This document shows positions 46,298 through 60,200 of a stretch of DNA of 64,000 nt, in pieces. The number at the start of each line of letters is the position of its first letter. The first letter of the stretch is position 1. The stretch is from Smittia aterrima (lineage: Eukaryota > Arthropoda > Insecta > Diptera > Chironomidae). A program made the position numbers and the translations under genes. The DNA is taken from the NCBI GenBank assembly GCA_033063855.1, contig CP093829.1, positions 12,803,537-12,867,536 of the forward strand, given 5' to 3'. The notes below the pieces were generated by a model, which saw only the letters and a list, made by a program, of their open reading frames with translations, was not told the origin of the DNA and searched no databases.

Positions 46298-49198
46298 CTA
46301 CATGTTATTAAATGATAGTTCATTGAATGCTTCGTACAAGCACTGTTTCAATTCAGCGAAGGTTAAAACTAAAACGGATTGTTCGTCTCTACTCATTAGT
46401 TGTACCTAAAATTTTTTAAAATGAATTAGAATTACAATCGCATCGCATGAGAGATTCTTACTTTTTCCATGGTTCCAGCGTCTAACTTATTCAGTGTAGA
46501 CACGATATGAGTCATGTCAAGCCATGGATTTCCATCTTCCGTAACTGAGTGAAAACTAAAACAATAACGAATGGTTTAAAACATAAATCAAATGTTTTGA
46601 AACTTTATGAACTCACAGATAATCTCTAAACAGTTTGAGCATGTAGCGGTTTCCAGTTTCCGACCAGGTGACATCCAAGTTTAATCTAAAAAATCAATAT
46701 TGACGTTCATTAGCTTTCAAATGAGATTGATCTTAACTCACTCTCTCTCATTGATGCTGCCCAATTTCACTAGCAGCCGATAAAGCCGTCCATTATCCAT
46801 TTCTTTTAGCAATTCGTTCTCCATCATGTCAGCATGATTCTCTAGAAGCTCGAGGTGTGTGTAGAAACGTGCACCAATTTTCGGCATTACTGAGAAGAGA
46901 AATAAAAGAAATCATTCAATGATTGAGTACTTAACTTAATATTGTAAAACAAACCTTCAACGATCGATTTCATTTTGTTTGGCGATAACAAATATGTAAT
47001 TAAATTTTTTAAATCGGACGAGTAGTGACGCGAGATGAGATCTATGCTATGCTGAATCTGATCGCGATGTACTGACTGAAGGCAACGACACGCCAACGCG
47101 ACGATTAGTTTACCTAATGCAGTCAAGTCATCCTAGAACAAAGCGAAGTAATAAATAAATAAACGCTCGCATTTCATTGAAATTGAGGTCTCACCTGTTG
47201 ATAATGATTCACCAATTGGAAGGGATTCTGTTGATTGGGGTCGAAAGTGACAATGTCTGTCATTCCTACAAAACTAAATCGAAGACGCTTATCGTCTGTT
47301 ATTATTTTTGTCGGGTCGAGGCTTCTGCAAAGTGTCGAAAAATATTTACACATTAATCTCCGCTAGATTAAATGATTGCTTGTTATCAAACCTGCAAGCT
47401 AAGTTTGCTTGATGAATTGCTCGAAGTCCACATGTTAGTTGAATGATGACGTTCCAAATTTCGTTTTCTTGTAAAATTGGACCATTCGCTAAAAAAGAAA
47501 AACATCAGTCAACAAACTGTTGAGCAATATTACGACACCACTTACCTGTTCGTTGAAGTGTGCTTTTGTGACTGAATGGTCGAGCATCGCCTGAAAAAGC
47601 TGAACCCGTTGTTCCATAGCCATTAGTTATTGGAGTGAAGTATTTTGCAAGGAGCGTTTGAGATCCGGCATGGAGGTCGTAAACGAGTATGAGCGAATTA
47701 TCTCCGAAAGCTTTTGTAGTAAAAACTTCACGAAGCGTAACACAATTCGGATGCGAGAATTTCTTCCACACATCAACGACTTGCATCATTAGCTTTACCG
47801 ATTGAATTCGAAAACCTAAAAGAGAATTGAAATATATTCCGTGTCATCACGCGAGATGTGAAGAAGTCGTTGATTTACCATGCAATCGTCTTAAACAGTA
47901 CTTGAGTCCCGTTGAGCTATGAACTGCTTTGTAGGTCGTTGTCGAAGGTACTGGTAGGTTTGAAGTTGCCTCCAATAGCGTAAGTGAGTGATAATTGTCA
48001 ACCTCGAGAGGAAGATTGGAAGAATCGCGTTCAATGTTATTGGACATTTCATTTTTCAGAAGCAAGTTGCTTCTCAATTCCTCGGACATAAAGAACGATG
48101 ACGAGTGGTATGACTTGGGTTTGATGTTGGCCACGTGAGCTGGTGGAGTGTAAGCGTGTCCTGCGAGAGGCGTAATTGGATAAGACATCGGAAGAAGAGG
48201 TTCCTCGCTGTAAGTCGCTGGTGGCTGCTCTTGTGAATAGAAATAAGTTGTGCCTCCGACATTTTCCTGAGTGAACCAAACGTTATTTTTAAAGATTCTG
48301 TAAATGACAGTTCTCTAACGAACCTGATGAATGCCTGCGGAGTAAATATTGGGTGGCGACTCTTGAGGAGTGATTTTCGGTGAAATGTTTTGCGGCGAAT
48401 CTCCCAAATAATTTCGATCTAAAAGTTACAACAACTTGATTAGTATTTAAAGTCGTGCACAATCACATTCGATTACTTTTGATTGGAGTTACAGAATATG
48501 AAGTTGATGCATAAACTTTTGTCGGGGTTGTTGATGAGCCGTTTGTATTACCGTAAGTCGTATAAAAACTAGGTGATGAAGTCGAATTGAGTCGTGAAGG
48601 TGGAATAAACTCGGAAACCTAGAAGAATTGTTTGCGAAACGTAAAAGATCAAATTAGTCGTGCTGCGCATAGTTGCTGTTGGCATAATAGGTGAAGACGT
48701 AAAGTGTGGGGGAGGACGAAAGTTAGATTTTTCTAAGGGACTAGTTAAGAAAATTACTGAATGTTTCAGGAAGTATAATTTTTTCTTCTTTTTCTCCGTA
48801 TTTTACGAATACCCCCACATACGTCGACTTAAGATTAAACAGCTGTTTTCGTTTATTTTTCCGAGTCATCACTTTACGCTTACCTGAGGCTTCTTGCTAA
48901 ATGAAACAGGCGACTCGACATTATTTTGCTGGATGTTGTACGGCAAGTTTGAATGGCCCTTTGAAATAAAAATTTACATTTGCTGTTTAATTAAACAATC
49001 GTCAATAAAAAAACTGTTTTCACAATCAAATTTCTTCGACGACACAGAGGTGAACGAAAAGAAAGCGGAAAATGATTCTTGATGAATTAAATACAAGAAC
49101 ATAACGGCATCTCTCCTCTCGCCTTCGACTTTTGTTTCGTTTGGACTCACCATGTAAGCTAAGTTCTCATTAGAAATGCCATTCGAGAAAAACTCCAT
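46298..49198 (-). CDS. PAN3: PAN3, regulatory subunit of the PAN2-PAN3 deadenylase
   Basis: Thirteen exons (minus): 49198-49151, 48958-48884, 48618-48477, 48418-48324, 48266-47879, 47815-47546, 47488-47392, 47324-47195, 47132-46955, 46889-46742, 46685-46617, 46555-46462, 46405-46298; 613 aa. PAN3 dimers recruit the PAN2 nuclease to poly(A)-binding protein in the cytoplasm, starting poly(A) shortening. A PAM2-like PABP-binding motif (VSEFIPPSRL) lies near residues 40-51. The pseudokinase domain includes YCLRRLH, HPNCVTLREVFTTKAFG and LVYDLHAGSQTLL. The C-terminal coiled coil and knob include NGRLYRLLVKLGSINER and TWSETGNRYMLKLFRDYLFH. No N-terminal CCCH zinc finger is seen, so this start gives a form lacking it unless an upstream exon was missed. 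Confidence 0.95.
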
Positions 49199-51274
49199 CC
49201 TTATATTTGCAGTTTCCAGTCGCTTAAGCTCTATTTCATAGCTTTGACGCGGAATAAATGATGAGACGAGAAGGCGCAGAGAGAAATGTTTTATAATTAA
49301 TTTTCGTTCTTTTTACTTGAACTTCAAAAAATTTTAAACAAGGTCATAAACAAATCAAGCTTCACTTCACGCAAACTCTTCACCTTTTCTCGAGATATCA
49401 GCTCACTTATTGTTCTTATCTGATCTGAAATATTGCAATTTCGACACTAGAATTAACTGCGAATTATTATTTATTTGGACATTTCAGAAACCTACAGAAA
49501 GAATAACTTCTGATTACTAACACTAATGATGAAGTTGTGTTTAAAACCAAAGGCGCACGAGAAATTTTCACACAAATTTTCTGAACATAAAATGTTTGTG
49601 AGCACGATGATCCTAATTTAAACACTCGAGTTTTAAATATTTATTCTTAGTGAGATCCAATCGTTTAATACATTTTCATAAGCCCTTTTATTTCATAATA
49701 TAAAACAATTTTACTCTTTGATCTTGTTTTGTTTTTATTGCATTTTGTTTCATAAGAGCGATTTCGAGTTGAACTAGAACGAGAGCTTGATTGTTGAGCT
49801 TCCCCTTAGTGGATTTCGGGGATATCCTACGCATCTTTAAATTTTCTATTCGTTAGTAAATACAAAACATTGAAAAATTTTATCAAATCATTAATTCAAA
49901 ATATTATCTTCAATATCTGAAAAGCTCACCAAATATCCTGAAAACTACAATCGGAAAGCTGAAAACACCAACTAAGATTAATGATTTTTATTTAAGGATG
50001 TAATAATTAAGTATATTTTCATTCTAAGTGCAACTTCATCTTCTTCTTTCGTCTTCTATACATCGTCTTGGAAAGGATTTTACAAAAAACTTTAAATGTC
50101 TTTTTGTGCCAAATATAACAAAATTGTTTGATTCAGGAATGTTTCAACGAAAATAGTTTCTGTTCTATTTCAGAAGTGAGTACAAATTGTTCGTAAATTA
50201 CAAAGAGATGTAGTTGAGAGGGTTGGCCAATAAATTATTAATTTTCTTCTGAAGGTGGATGGACCTCTTCATACCTTACGAACAGATCTTCCTCAATTAG
50301 TAAGAAAGATATACAGAGAAAGAGAGTGAAGAAAAGATAATTTATCGTTGCATAAATCACCGTCATTAAAGGTATTGAGGCTGAGAAGTTTCAAACAAAA
50401 AATCGCAAACGACAAAATCACGAAATTCCCCCAAAAAACCTGTTCATTTACAAATTGGGACAATCTTCTGTTTCGGGGATAGAAAATATTTTACTTTGCA
50501 TAGGCCATTCTGGAAACAACACAAGAGAGAAACTGTTTGTGTGTCGATAAGATATAAACGATAAGAAAACTTCTTCGTGACTCGACTTAAGTGAGAGAGC
50601 GCTTTAAGTATCGCATAATTTGACTTGACTAGAGATTGTTGATTGATTATACGTTAAAGATAGAAAGTGAGACAACCTTTTATCATCTGTGATTAGCAGT
50701 TTTGTGTTCTAAGTCTTCTAAGTTATTTACATTCATATTTCTTTATCTTCTTGGAGGATTTTGACTTATAAACTTTCATTTTTTTTCTAAAAAAAACTTT
50801 TTTTTCTGCTTTTAAAATTTAAATTCATTTTTCTATCACTCTATTATTTAAGTAGTAACAGTTTTGCTCTGCTTTGAAAATTTTATCTTTTATCTTTCTT
50901 AGCAATGATTCATCTAGATGCAAGTTTTAACATAAAGTTGAGGCAGTTTTTCTTTTGAAAATCTATTGCAGAAGACTAGATAGTGAGTCAAGTGAGACAG
51001 TTAGAGATATAGAGAGATCTCAAATGTCAACTTCCTTCTTTTACTTATTCGATTCAAGCACTGATAATCTGATTATAAATTGATCAACAAACGATTCACT
51101 TCATGAAGCGACTTTAGAAGTTTTAATACTTATGATTGCTTCAGTAGTTTTTGTCTCTTAAACATTTCATCTCACTCGATGAGTTTAGCTCGAAAATGAT
51201 GAGAAAACACGTTGGTAACAGCAGTTATTGACTTGAATGCTTTTAGGTTTTGCTTGAGCATGGAAAAGTGAAGT
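49199..51274. other. Intergenic region between PAN3 start and GPCR stop
   Basis: Very AT-rich with long T-runs. PAN3 5' UTR and promoter and the GPCR 3' UTR are expected here. No coding sequence is supported. Confidence 0.55.
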
Positions 51275-52588
51275 TTAGTCGTCGGGATCTAAGCCAAGAA
51301 TCTCAGCTTGAAGTCGCCCTTGCGTTCGACAGCAAATCGTTAGGAAAAAGATTCTTAACGCTAATCTAAACTGCGGTGACATCATGCACATGATTGGAAA
51401 CTTCCAAAGTGCATTTAAAATCCCGATCCACACGACACCGAAGTGCAGCGTCGGATTATCAATCATGGTGCCTGTTATCTCTTGATAAATACGAATGCCT
51501 ATGTAGGGAGTCCAAGACATACAAAATAGAAACACTAACAGAAAGGACATAATGTGACTAGGATTCGCTAAATTCTCAGCCAAAGCTGTCGCGTATCTAA
51601 AATGAAATAAAACTATGTTCCATCTATCATTTCAGAAGATTTCAAGTTCTTACTCTTTATCATGAATGGCGACCCCACTTTTCAACTTTCTCATCATTGA
51701 AAATATGTAGCCATAGTTGTAAACTATTGAGATAACGCTCGGCCCGAGCACGAGAATGCCTTAAACGACAAAAGGTTAATCGATCATTTGAATTTCCTCT
51801 AAAGTCAATTTACCTAATGTGACTGAGTAGGCGGCCATGTGATTCCAGTTAGGTACACAAATGTACCCGAATTTATCGTATGTCGCTTCCTCTTTCGTCC
51901 ATAATGACGGTAAGCAGAGCATTGCTGCTGAGATCCAAGTGAAGCACATCCAGCACTGACATCCTGAAAAATAATAGAAAAGTCAAAAATGTAAATTAAT
52001 AAAAAAAATAATTTGCTTACGTGTCTTTGTTTGAACTGTTTCATATCTCAATGGCTTTCTAACAGCTAAGTAGCGGTCGACAGAGATCCACATAAACGTG
52101 TAAATCTAATTAAATAGATCGTCAATCAACTTTTTAGTGGAATCAACGGGTGGGATTAACTTACGGAAATTGAAAAAAGCGTAACTTCGATGTAACCGGT
52201 AATTCGACATAGAATGTCCGATTGGTCTTTGCCGTAAACCGTCTCGAAATTTGCTAAAACAGAAATAACATTTTTTCGATTGCTAATTGAGATTATGCAA
52301 CAACTTACAAGCCTGGAGCGCTGGATAAAACGACACTGGAACGATTACGAGTCCAGCAATTAAATCAGCGAATGCTAAGGACAGCAAATATATGTTGATC
52401 ACCTCCTGGGGACCTAGAGCAATTCATCAACCTGATGACAAATCCTTTCAAGTGCAATCGAGCTTACCTCTAAAATTAATGAACGTTGCTATGACTATAA
52501 GGTTTAAGATGACGATGGCGATCGCGAGGATGAAAATAAAAGAAGCTTGAGTCAAAGCTTCCAGACTTCCATTTGCCAAGTGTTGCAT
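51275..52588 (-). CDS. Class A G protein-coupled receptor, GPR52/GPR21-like orphan
   Basis: Seven exons (minus): 52588-52468, 52413-52309, 52253-52165, 52105-52021, 51963-51814, 51759-51654, 51596-51275; 325 aa. Seven hydrophobic segments are present: TM2 has LSLAFADLIAGL, TM3 ends with the classic DRYLAVRKP, TM6 has FLFCMSWTPY (a CWxP variant) and TM7 follows DNPTLHFGVVWIG. The N-terminus is short, with one Asn-Gly-Ser glycosylation site. TM7 reads NALWKFPIM where most receptors have NPxxY, a loss also seen in GPR52/GPR21. A cluster of Cys (TICC) after TM7 could be palmitoylated. Resemblance to GPR52/21 and biogenic amine receptors is from motifs only; the ligand is unknown. Confidence 0.85.
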
Positions 52589-55231
52589 TATTCGAACTTC
52601 CTTGACGCTCACATCCTATTCGCATTCAATTGGCGGCCTTGCCTGGCTGCTTCATCCTCGCCACGTCCTTAATATACTTATTGAATCTTCACAAGTGCAG
52701 GAAGGAGAACGAAAACATATTTATTAGCAAACTAACAACACTCAGGAATTGAATTAATCGAATTTTAATTAATGTCGATATTTATTCGGCACTTGGCCAA
52801 CGACACCAGATGACATTAATGTTTTGTAAAGTCTTGTTGATCACCCGCGCAACTATCTAAATCCTTCTCTGTTTGCCTCGTGCACCTCTTCAATGGGGAC
52901 ACGAGAGAGTGAGAGTTTAAATGTTTAAAAGCTTTTTTCTTTCGTTGCTGTTATCAAACACGACAGCAAGGCTGTTTAAGCCCAGAAAAAAATAAAATCG
53001 ATAAAGCTGCCTTAGTTTTTCCAAAAAAAAAGAAAATTTAAAAAGGAAAATCCTCATTTATGAATTTTGTTTTGTGTAATCGTGTCACCGAACCAGAGTT
53101 GCTCTCATATTTGTCTTCTTCTTATCACGTTACATTTAACAAGACAGTCCATGGATGTTTATATTTAAACTTTATCGGAAAGAATCACAAACGCGACTGT
53201 GCTCTCAATTTTCTTCTCGTTTGGGATGATGAAGAAAAATTATTAAAAACACATTTTCTAATCGTTTATCACCCGAGATGCTCACTGAGAACTTTAATCA
53301 CTCATCACAAGTGGCGAGAAGAGAAAGCGAACATTCGTGTAAATAAATCAGTAAATAGAGTGGAAAACGAGTGAAAAAATCAAGAAAATGATCAGATTCA
53401 CCTTTTAAACTCTTTTCAATGATGGCGAACGAAACACTCAAATCAGGCGAGATCTTAGGAAGACCATTTGCAGTACGCCACGAGACACCGACACTTGAGA
53501 TCCACGTTCAGGAAAAAATTAATTATTTGGGAAAATTAGTGAGAGACGAGAAAAGCTATTTTGAAAATATGTTTTCTCCGAAAATCATTTTGCGCAGTCT
53601 CAACACTGGGAATTGTCGGACTGAACGTGAAACGATCAGAAGTTGTTTTCATTTATAAGAGGAGAAAATATTTTTATTCTTCAAGAGATTGTCATGATTT
53701 TTCCGCTAACGATTTTTTTTTCTTTCTTAATCTTTACTTGACTCAGCATTCTCAAGTTGTGAACAAAAGTGTTTCAAGAAATCCGCGAACAAATATCTCG
53801 TTAAGTTGTGTTAGTGCGATACAACCTTTCATAAATATTTTCCCCTCTCCTCGACTTCTGGCGAATAACAGAAAATCTTCACTTCAGTTGAGTCAGTCTC
53901 TTCGTGTTATTGTGTTGGGTGAAACGCCAAAACTTAGAATTTTTCCAGCTTTTCCAAATCGTCGCCATTTTCTTCGAGAAAAAAAAAGATTTATCATCAG
54001 ACTCTACACGTCAGCTCAAAGCAATCTGCAAAGTGATATTAGGTGAGTTCATAGTTAGTGAATCAAACTGCGTAAATTTGGTATTAAAATATCTTTCAAG
54101 TTTCAAAATTCAGCCCTGAATATTAAAAAATCAATTTTGTAATAATTTTTAAGTTTTCTCATCGAACTATTTAATTAATTTAGTTCAAATCAAACTTAAA
54201 GTGTCCAAAAGTGGTCCAAAGTTCATGAAAAAAATATTTTCTTCAGAGGGAATAACAATAATAACGAACAAGAAGAAGCAAAATCATCTGTATATAAACA
54301 AAAATAAAACCTTCCACCATCGAAACGAATGAAGCTATACGCTACATTCATTTTCCTCTTTGTATTCAGTCTCACATTAAACACAGTTAAACAGTTTTTT
54401 TCTCTGTCGATCACACTTTTAACAGCTGATTTATAAAAAAAAAATAGAAATGACGGTGAACAGTGAGTGCTGTATCGAAAAATTACGCAGTTAACTGCAT
54501 ATCTGCATTTGGTAATGTAGCCATTACGACATAGAATTCATGTGTGCTTATCGACTTTGGAATCCAAAGTTTTGGATGTTCGCTTAGTAACCTTGAATAT
54601 CAGGTTTTCTTTTTGCTCGAACTTTGAACATGCATTCAAAGACACTCACAACAAATTCTCGCCTTAAGCGAATTAATTTTATCTTTATTTACTTCTCGCT
54701 CGATTCGAATGCTCGCTTGCCAAAAATGTAGGCTTTGCCTGACGCGATAGAACCAAAAATAATTCGCTGTCGATTCGAAATGAATGAAAGCAACACGAGC
54801 AGCAAAGAAAAGCCAAACAGCAGCAGTAGAAAGAAGAAAGACAGAGTGCTCAATTTTTCATGACAAAGAAAAATCGTAGCAAAGATTTTATCGTCAACAT
54901 TGCACTTTAGTTTCATTGTTTCGTTCGATTCTCTTTCTTCTAATCGCTCGCGCTCGCTTTTACTTTGTCATATGAATTACTAATTAAACTACACATCTTT
55001 ATTTATGAGCGTTTGCCAAGAGTTTGTTGCATAACTCTCGTCGTCAGCTTCTCTCGCAATCGCGCTCGAGTCTATTCAACCAGTTGTTCATTTCATTTTA
55101 TTTTTCGTTTATTTTCAGCAGAAACAATTTTCAATTAGCGCAAAATATAATTTTGTGAGACTCGTGTAATTTAGAAAAATCAAAAGGCACGAGCAGAGAA
55201 TTTTCACCGTCGACGAATCTTTTCGAATAGA
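52589..55231. other. Divergent upstream region between the GPCR and the TP53INP gene
   Basis: About 2.6 kb containing both promoters and 5' UTRs. Plus-strand frames at 53060-53374, 53419-53658 and 53561-54046 are open but overlap one another, are rich in Phe/Lys/Asn/Ser and lack splice context. I do not call them. Confidence 0.5.
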
Positions 55232-56134
55232 ATGTTCAATTCCCTCTTCAACTCTTTATTCGGAAAAAGCAAAGAAAATAATTTCGAGAACTCAGACGAG
55301 ATCAAAAATAATTGCAACGCTGAAAGTGATCAGACGGAAGACCCTCAAAATTTGTTTGATAGCAATGTAACTGCTATATTGCTTGACGAAGATAGAGATT
55401 GGCTGTTTGTGGAGAAGGAGAGCAGCAGTGGTGAAGTGAACTCGACGAGTAGTGAGCAGACGCCAAACAACTTACAACTTGTACCTTTCAAAAATATTTT
55501 CTCGCATTTGGGCTCGATCAGTGAGAATGATGAGAACAATTTCCTGTCCGCGAACTTGCCTTCGCTCTACCCAAATAGTATGGACGATTCATGGTTCTTG
55601 ACACCTCCTGAATGCTTTTCCTCGGTCTCGTCCATTCAGCTAGAGAGCTCTCCACTTGAGAACTTGCTGATTGAACATCCTTCAATGAGTGTTTACTACA
55701 ACTTCCGTCGCGGTCCAAGCAATGCTCTTAGCCGTGCTGAAGGAATCGATGACTTGGTTGTCATTGAATTATCTGAGAATGACGTCGAAGGAGGACAAGT
55801 TGGAAAGGTAATGAAAACGCTTTCTCTCCTCCTCTAATGCAAATTATTTTAATATCTGTGACTTTCTTAGGTTCAAATCAAGAATCGTGACAAGAGAAAC
55901 AATAAAAAACAATCGCGTTCAAATGGCGGAGGAGCTCCTAAAAATGTTGCGCTCGTTCTCGTTAAAAAGTCCAACACACAAAAGCCACAGGATCAGCGCA
56001 AGCCTCTTCAAAGCAAGACCGCTTTTGAACGCAACAACAAGTGCTATGCATTGCGTAACGCACCTAAACGTACAACGGTCATCAATCAACCGACAAGTCG
56101 CATGATGATGATGATCAACAACAAGAAAAACTAA
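55232..56134 (+). CDS. TP53INP/DOR family autophagy and nuclear co-regulator protein
   Basis: Exons 55232-55807 and 55871-56134 encode 279 aa. The TP53INP family links nuclear receptor or p53 signalling to autophagy by binding ATG8/LC3. An acidic WLFV motif (DEDRDWLFVE, about residues 53-62) fits an LC3-interacting region. The family hallmark MDDSWFLTPPECF followed by SSPLENLLIEHPSMSVYYN is present near residues 115-155. The C-terminal exon is basic and Asn/Lys/Gln-rich, matching the basic end of the mammalian proteins, which carries a nucleolar signal. The poly(A) signal is at 56469-56474. In Drosophila the single homologue is called DOR and co-activates the ecdysone receptor; orthology is inferred. 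Confidence 0.92.
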
Positions 56135-57290
56135 AAATTCACCAAAACCCTTCGATTTTCACTTATTGATTATTTTTTAATTTTATTTTCTAAATTCTAA
56201 AAAATCAAATAAGAAATTGAAAGAGTGTTGCATTGGCATTGACACTGATCACGCTCATAAAACAAAACAAAAAAATGTGAAAATGTTGAGAAAAACTAAG
56301 CAAAAAAATGTGTTCACGCAAAGTTTATTTCTTCTTTAATTTGTAAGAGTCTCCGAAAAGCATAACTAATTGTGTGTGTATTTGAATGTTGTTCATTAAC
56401 AAAAGCGATATCGACGAAATAACGATTGTTCATTTAATTAAAAATTATTTAAATTATTCTTAAGTTTTAATAAACACAGCGCATGTAGATCAAGTGAATA
56501 ACCGATTTATTTAACAAAGAAAGTTGTCGAAGACTTTAATCGAGTCTGGGGTGAGGTCACAGCTGATAGTAAGAGCGATATTGTACCTCTCTTAAATTAC
56601 GCAATGTCAGAAGATTATCTTAAATAAATTTTAAATGTACATTTCACAATCATCTCAAAAGTGAAAAGACAAAGAAAAAGTTTGTTCCTTGAATTTCTTT
56701 GAATCTCCTGTTACAGTTCGCGTCTCCATCTCTCGTTTAAATCAAACAATATTTTTGAGAGCTTTCAAAAGCTTCATTTCTTCTTCGTCTTAATTTCAGG
56801 TGAAACGTCTTAAGACGAAATTAAGTGTATTGGTTTGGACGTCGGCAAGGAAATAATTCGAGTCCTCGCTAACCAACACTTCTGTGAAACTATTTATTCG
56901 AGAGACCCTCGAGAACCAAAAAAACCTTCTTCTTCTCAACCCAAAAAACGATAAACACTCATCGCTTATGCTTTGTACATCTGCTTTGCTTTCACTCATA
57001 CATAGCTCGAGTTCTTTTCCTCGTGTGCTTACAATATCCACATTCGCATGTTATATCAAAAGGGACGCAAAATAGAATGAAAGCGACTCACTCACAGGTC
57101 AGAAAATAACATTTTTTCCTTCAGTAATCTTTGTGCATCTGTTGAGTGAACGCGTCTGTCGGAAGCATAATTTAACGGCTGATGGTTGGAGTTGATTAAA
57201 TGAGTTTTCTGCAAATACTCGCTTTATATTGCGATCGGATGTGCTGTTACACTTGAGAAGAAACAGAAATTGCAGTGATTGAAGTGAACA
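56135..57290. other. Intergenic region between TP53INP and the monooxygenase
   Basis: 3' UTR of the first gene and promoter of the next, both on the plus strand. No extra coding sequence is supported. Confidence 0.55.
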
Positions 57291-60200
57291 ATGAAGACTC
57301 AAACAGTTTGGTTGTGTCTAATATTTGCCAAAATAACTTTAACATTATGTTCGCCACCACTCCATCACAATTGGACACGCTCAGAGAAAATGGATCCCAA
57401 TGGAATCCTTCAAATGCAATGGCATTTAAGAGATAAAGAAATTGTTTTTCGTGTGACTGTAAACAGTCGAGGATTTATTGCGATCGGGTTTCTCTATCAA
57501 AATCCGAAATTCAAAGGCTTTGATATGGCTTTAGCATGGATACACGATCGGACAGGAAAAGCAAATATTTTGGTAAGTCTCTGATGTGTATCGGGTTTAC
57601 ACGACGTTAAAGCATTTTGCGATATCGACGATACTTTTATCGAAATATAAAGTGAACCAACGTAGAGGAAGAAGAGAGAATGAATAATGAAGAATGCGTT
57701 TTCAAGAATATTTTTTTGAGTTTCCGTTTTACAATGAATTCTTCTTTCGTGCGAACATAAATAGCCATTTAGAATTTGTAGCCATCGAGTGAAACAGAAG
57801 GAATATGATGATTTCACTTTTTTTTGCTTTTACTTTTGGCAGTTGCATCGTCGAATGATTATAATGAATTCATTGAGAAGAGACTTAATAATTTGCTTAA
57901 TTTTGTAAGCGAAGAACAAAGTGTGTAAGGGAGAAGAATTTGGTTTTTGCGGGCAGACGGCAGAACAAAACAAAGATCGCGCCTCAGGGGGTCGTCACAT
58001 CATTAATATTTTCAGTGGCGAATCAAGCTCATTTTTCAATCAATCTTAAACTTTAAATCGCCTAATAGCTTCATTGAGTTACCTCAAATAGTCTTCTCGA
58101 GTTACGTTCCCTTAATTCAAACCAGATTTGTGCTAATAAATTGCTTCTTTTCGGGCTCTCCTTGTGAGAACTTTTTTTCTTTATCGATTCTCTTACATTC
58201 TACAAAAAAAGAATTCGCAAGAATTCTTCTTCAATCTTAAGAATTCATTCGGGAATGATGTCATTAAGGTGTTTGCAATGAAATGAAATTGAAATAGTTT
58301 AGAAATTGCTTTGGTCTCTGAAATCTGTCGGATCCGCGGTTAGACTTTGAATCTTCAACCGAAAGTCACGTAATTTATGTTCGTTTCCCTTTTCACGGAC
58401 TAACCGAAATAAATTTCATCGCGAAATATCGACAAATAAAACTGAAAGCAATTTTGAATGTGGCAAAGATAAGATAAGATTTTGAATTCTCTTTCGACTG
58501 TGAAAAACAATCTTTTTAATTTGAAAATCTTGTGAATATAAAGCGAAAATGAGCTGGTCTGATGACTTTTATTCTTTCGCGCATAAAAATTCTGATTTTA
58601 TATCTTTTCGACACTTCAAGCTTTGCTACGCGGACGCCGCCGCTAGAACAAAAGACGTTAAATGAGACAAACAATTGGAAGTTCGATCAGAGAAGAAATC
58701 CAATTTAAAGCTAAGCTTAACAACGATAATGAAAAGAATTCCAGCTCGATCTGAATTTGCATGAAGGTTGAACGGACTGAATATTTAAAGTCTTTTACGT
58801 GATTGTCATCGAATTTCTCACAAACGCGCGTTTTCTTCGATGTAAAACAATTATCGTTGATATGATTGCAGGATTGATTTTTTTTAGCGAATAACGTTAT
58901 CGAGAAGACATCGACGACGATCAAGTTTTTGAAATTACTCTTTGGCGCATTTTCTCGAAACATTCTCGAAATAATGATGCACCTGAGATTTCTGTTCAAT
59001 TTCACATAAACGGGCCGCAAAGGGTTGGTTCAGAATATACGTAGTCGACAAGGCTCTCAAAACTTTTGATAGTTTAGAAAATTTTCAAATGATACTCAAA
59101 TTGTCGAAGGTTGCTCAATAATTTTTTTTCCCTAATACGTATTTTACGAACCATCTTCAGAGAAGTAGAGGCGAAGGAAAGAAACGTGCATTAACTGCAT
59201 GTAACACTTATTTCCCCGGCCGTCCGTTGTTTAACGACCGATCGATATGAAGGAAACGCATCGGGCGTAATAACTATTAATTGATTCTCGAGCCCAAGTT
59301 GTGAGTTCGCATGAGTACGAACGAAAAATTGCTCTGCAGACAATATTAATGACTTGCGAGTCACAAAATGAAAACACAACAAACAAAAACATTGCATTTA
59401 TTACCGATCGAAACGAGTTTGAAGAATCCTGTTCTCAAAGATTCGTGGCGACCAACGTTTATTATCATTCAACCAGCAGCTTACACGTCGAAGATGACAG
59501 GAAGATCTTTTTTCATTCTTTCTGTACAGCTGCGCTCTTGTTTGATTGACGATATATAAAGATAATTAAAATGAACGCTCAATAATTTTTCAGGACTGTC
59601 ATGGGAAAAACTCAAACTTCGAGGAGATTCTCAAAGATGACACTCAAAATTACATCATCGAGAGTGAGGGCTATCAGAATCTGACTCATACTGTCATTGT
59701 CATCAAGCGATCGCTGGAAACGTGTGATCCACGAGATGTTCCCTTCACCTCTGATACAATGAAAATGTTCTGGGGCTACGGAGAGCGCGATATTGTCTCA
59801 ACACATCTCGACAAAATAAAGTTCAAAGCAAAGGGAGTCAAGTCGGTTCACTTACTTAACCCGTCATTCAAAAAGCCGAATGATGATTCAGATGTCAGGC
59901 ATTGGGACGCGACAGTAAAGAATGTAAGTTGTTGATTGTTTTGTGTAAAAAGAAAAGGAGTTAATTGAAATATTTCCAGGTGACAATTCATGAGAGTTAT
60001 GATACAATCTATTGGTGCAAAATATTTAAAGGACCAAACCTTGATCAGAAACATCACATCATTGGATTCGAGCCAATTCTTACGAAAGATATTATAACAA
60101 AGAAGAGTTCAGTTCATCACATGACTCTGTTTGAGTGCACAGAGCGGGCATTTGAAAAAAACACAAAAGATCTCGATCTCTGGACAAAGTCAAAAGGCGT

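Noticed and set aside
53561..54046. Plus-strand frame of 161 codons
   Set aside because: Overlaps another open frame in a different phase, has Phe/Ser/Asn-biased composition and no domain; likely chance.
58658..59020. Minus-strand frame of 120 codons inside the monooxygenase intron
   Set aside because: No family match or splice signals, biased composition; treated as intronic noise.
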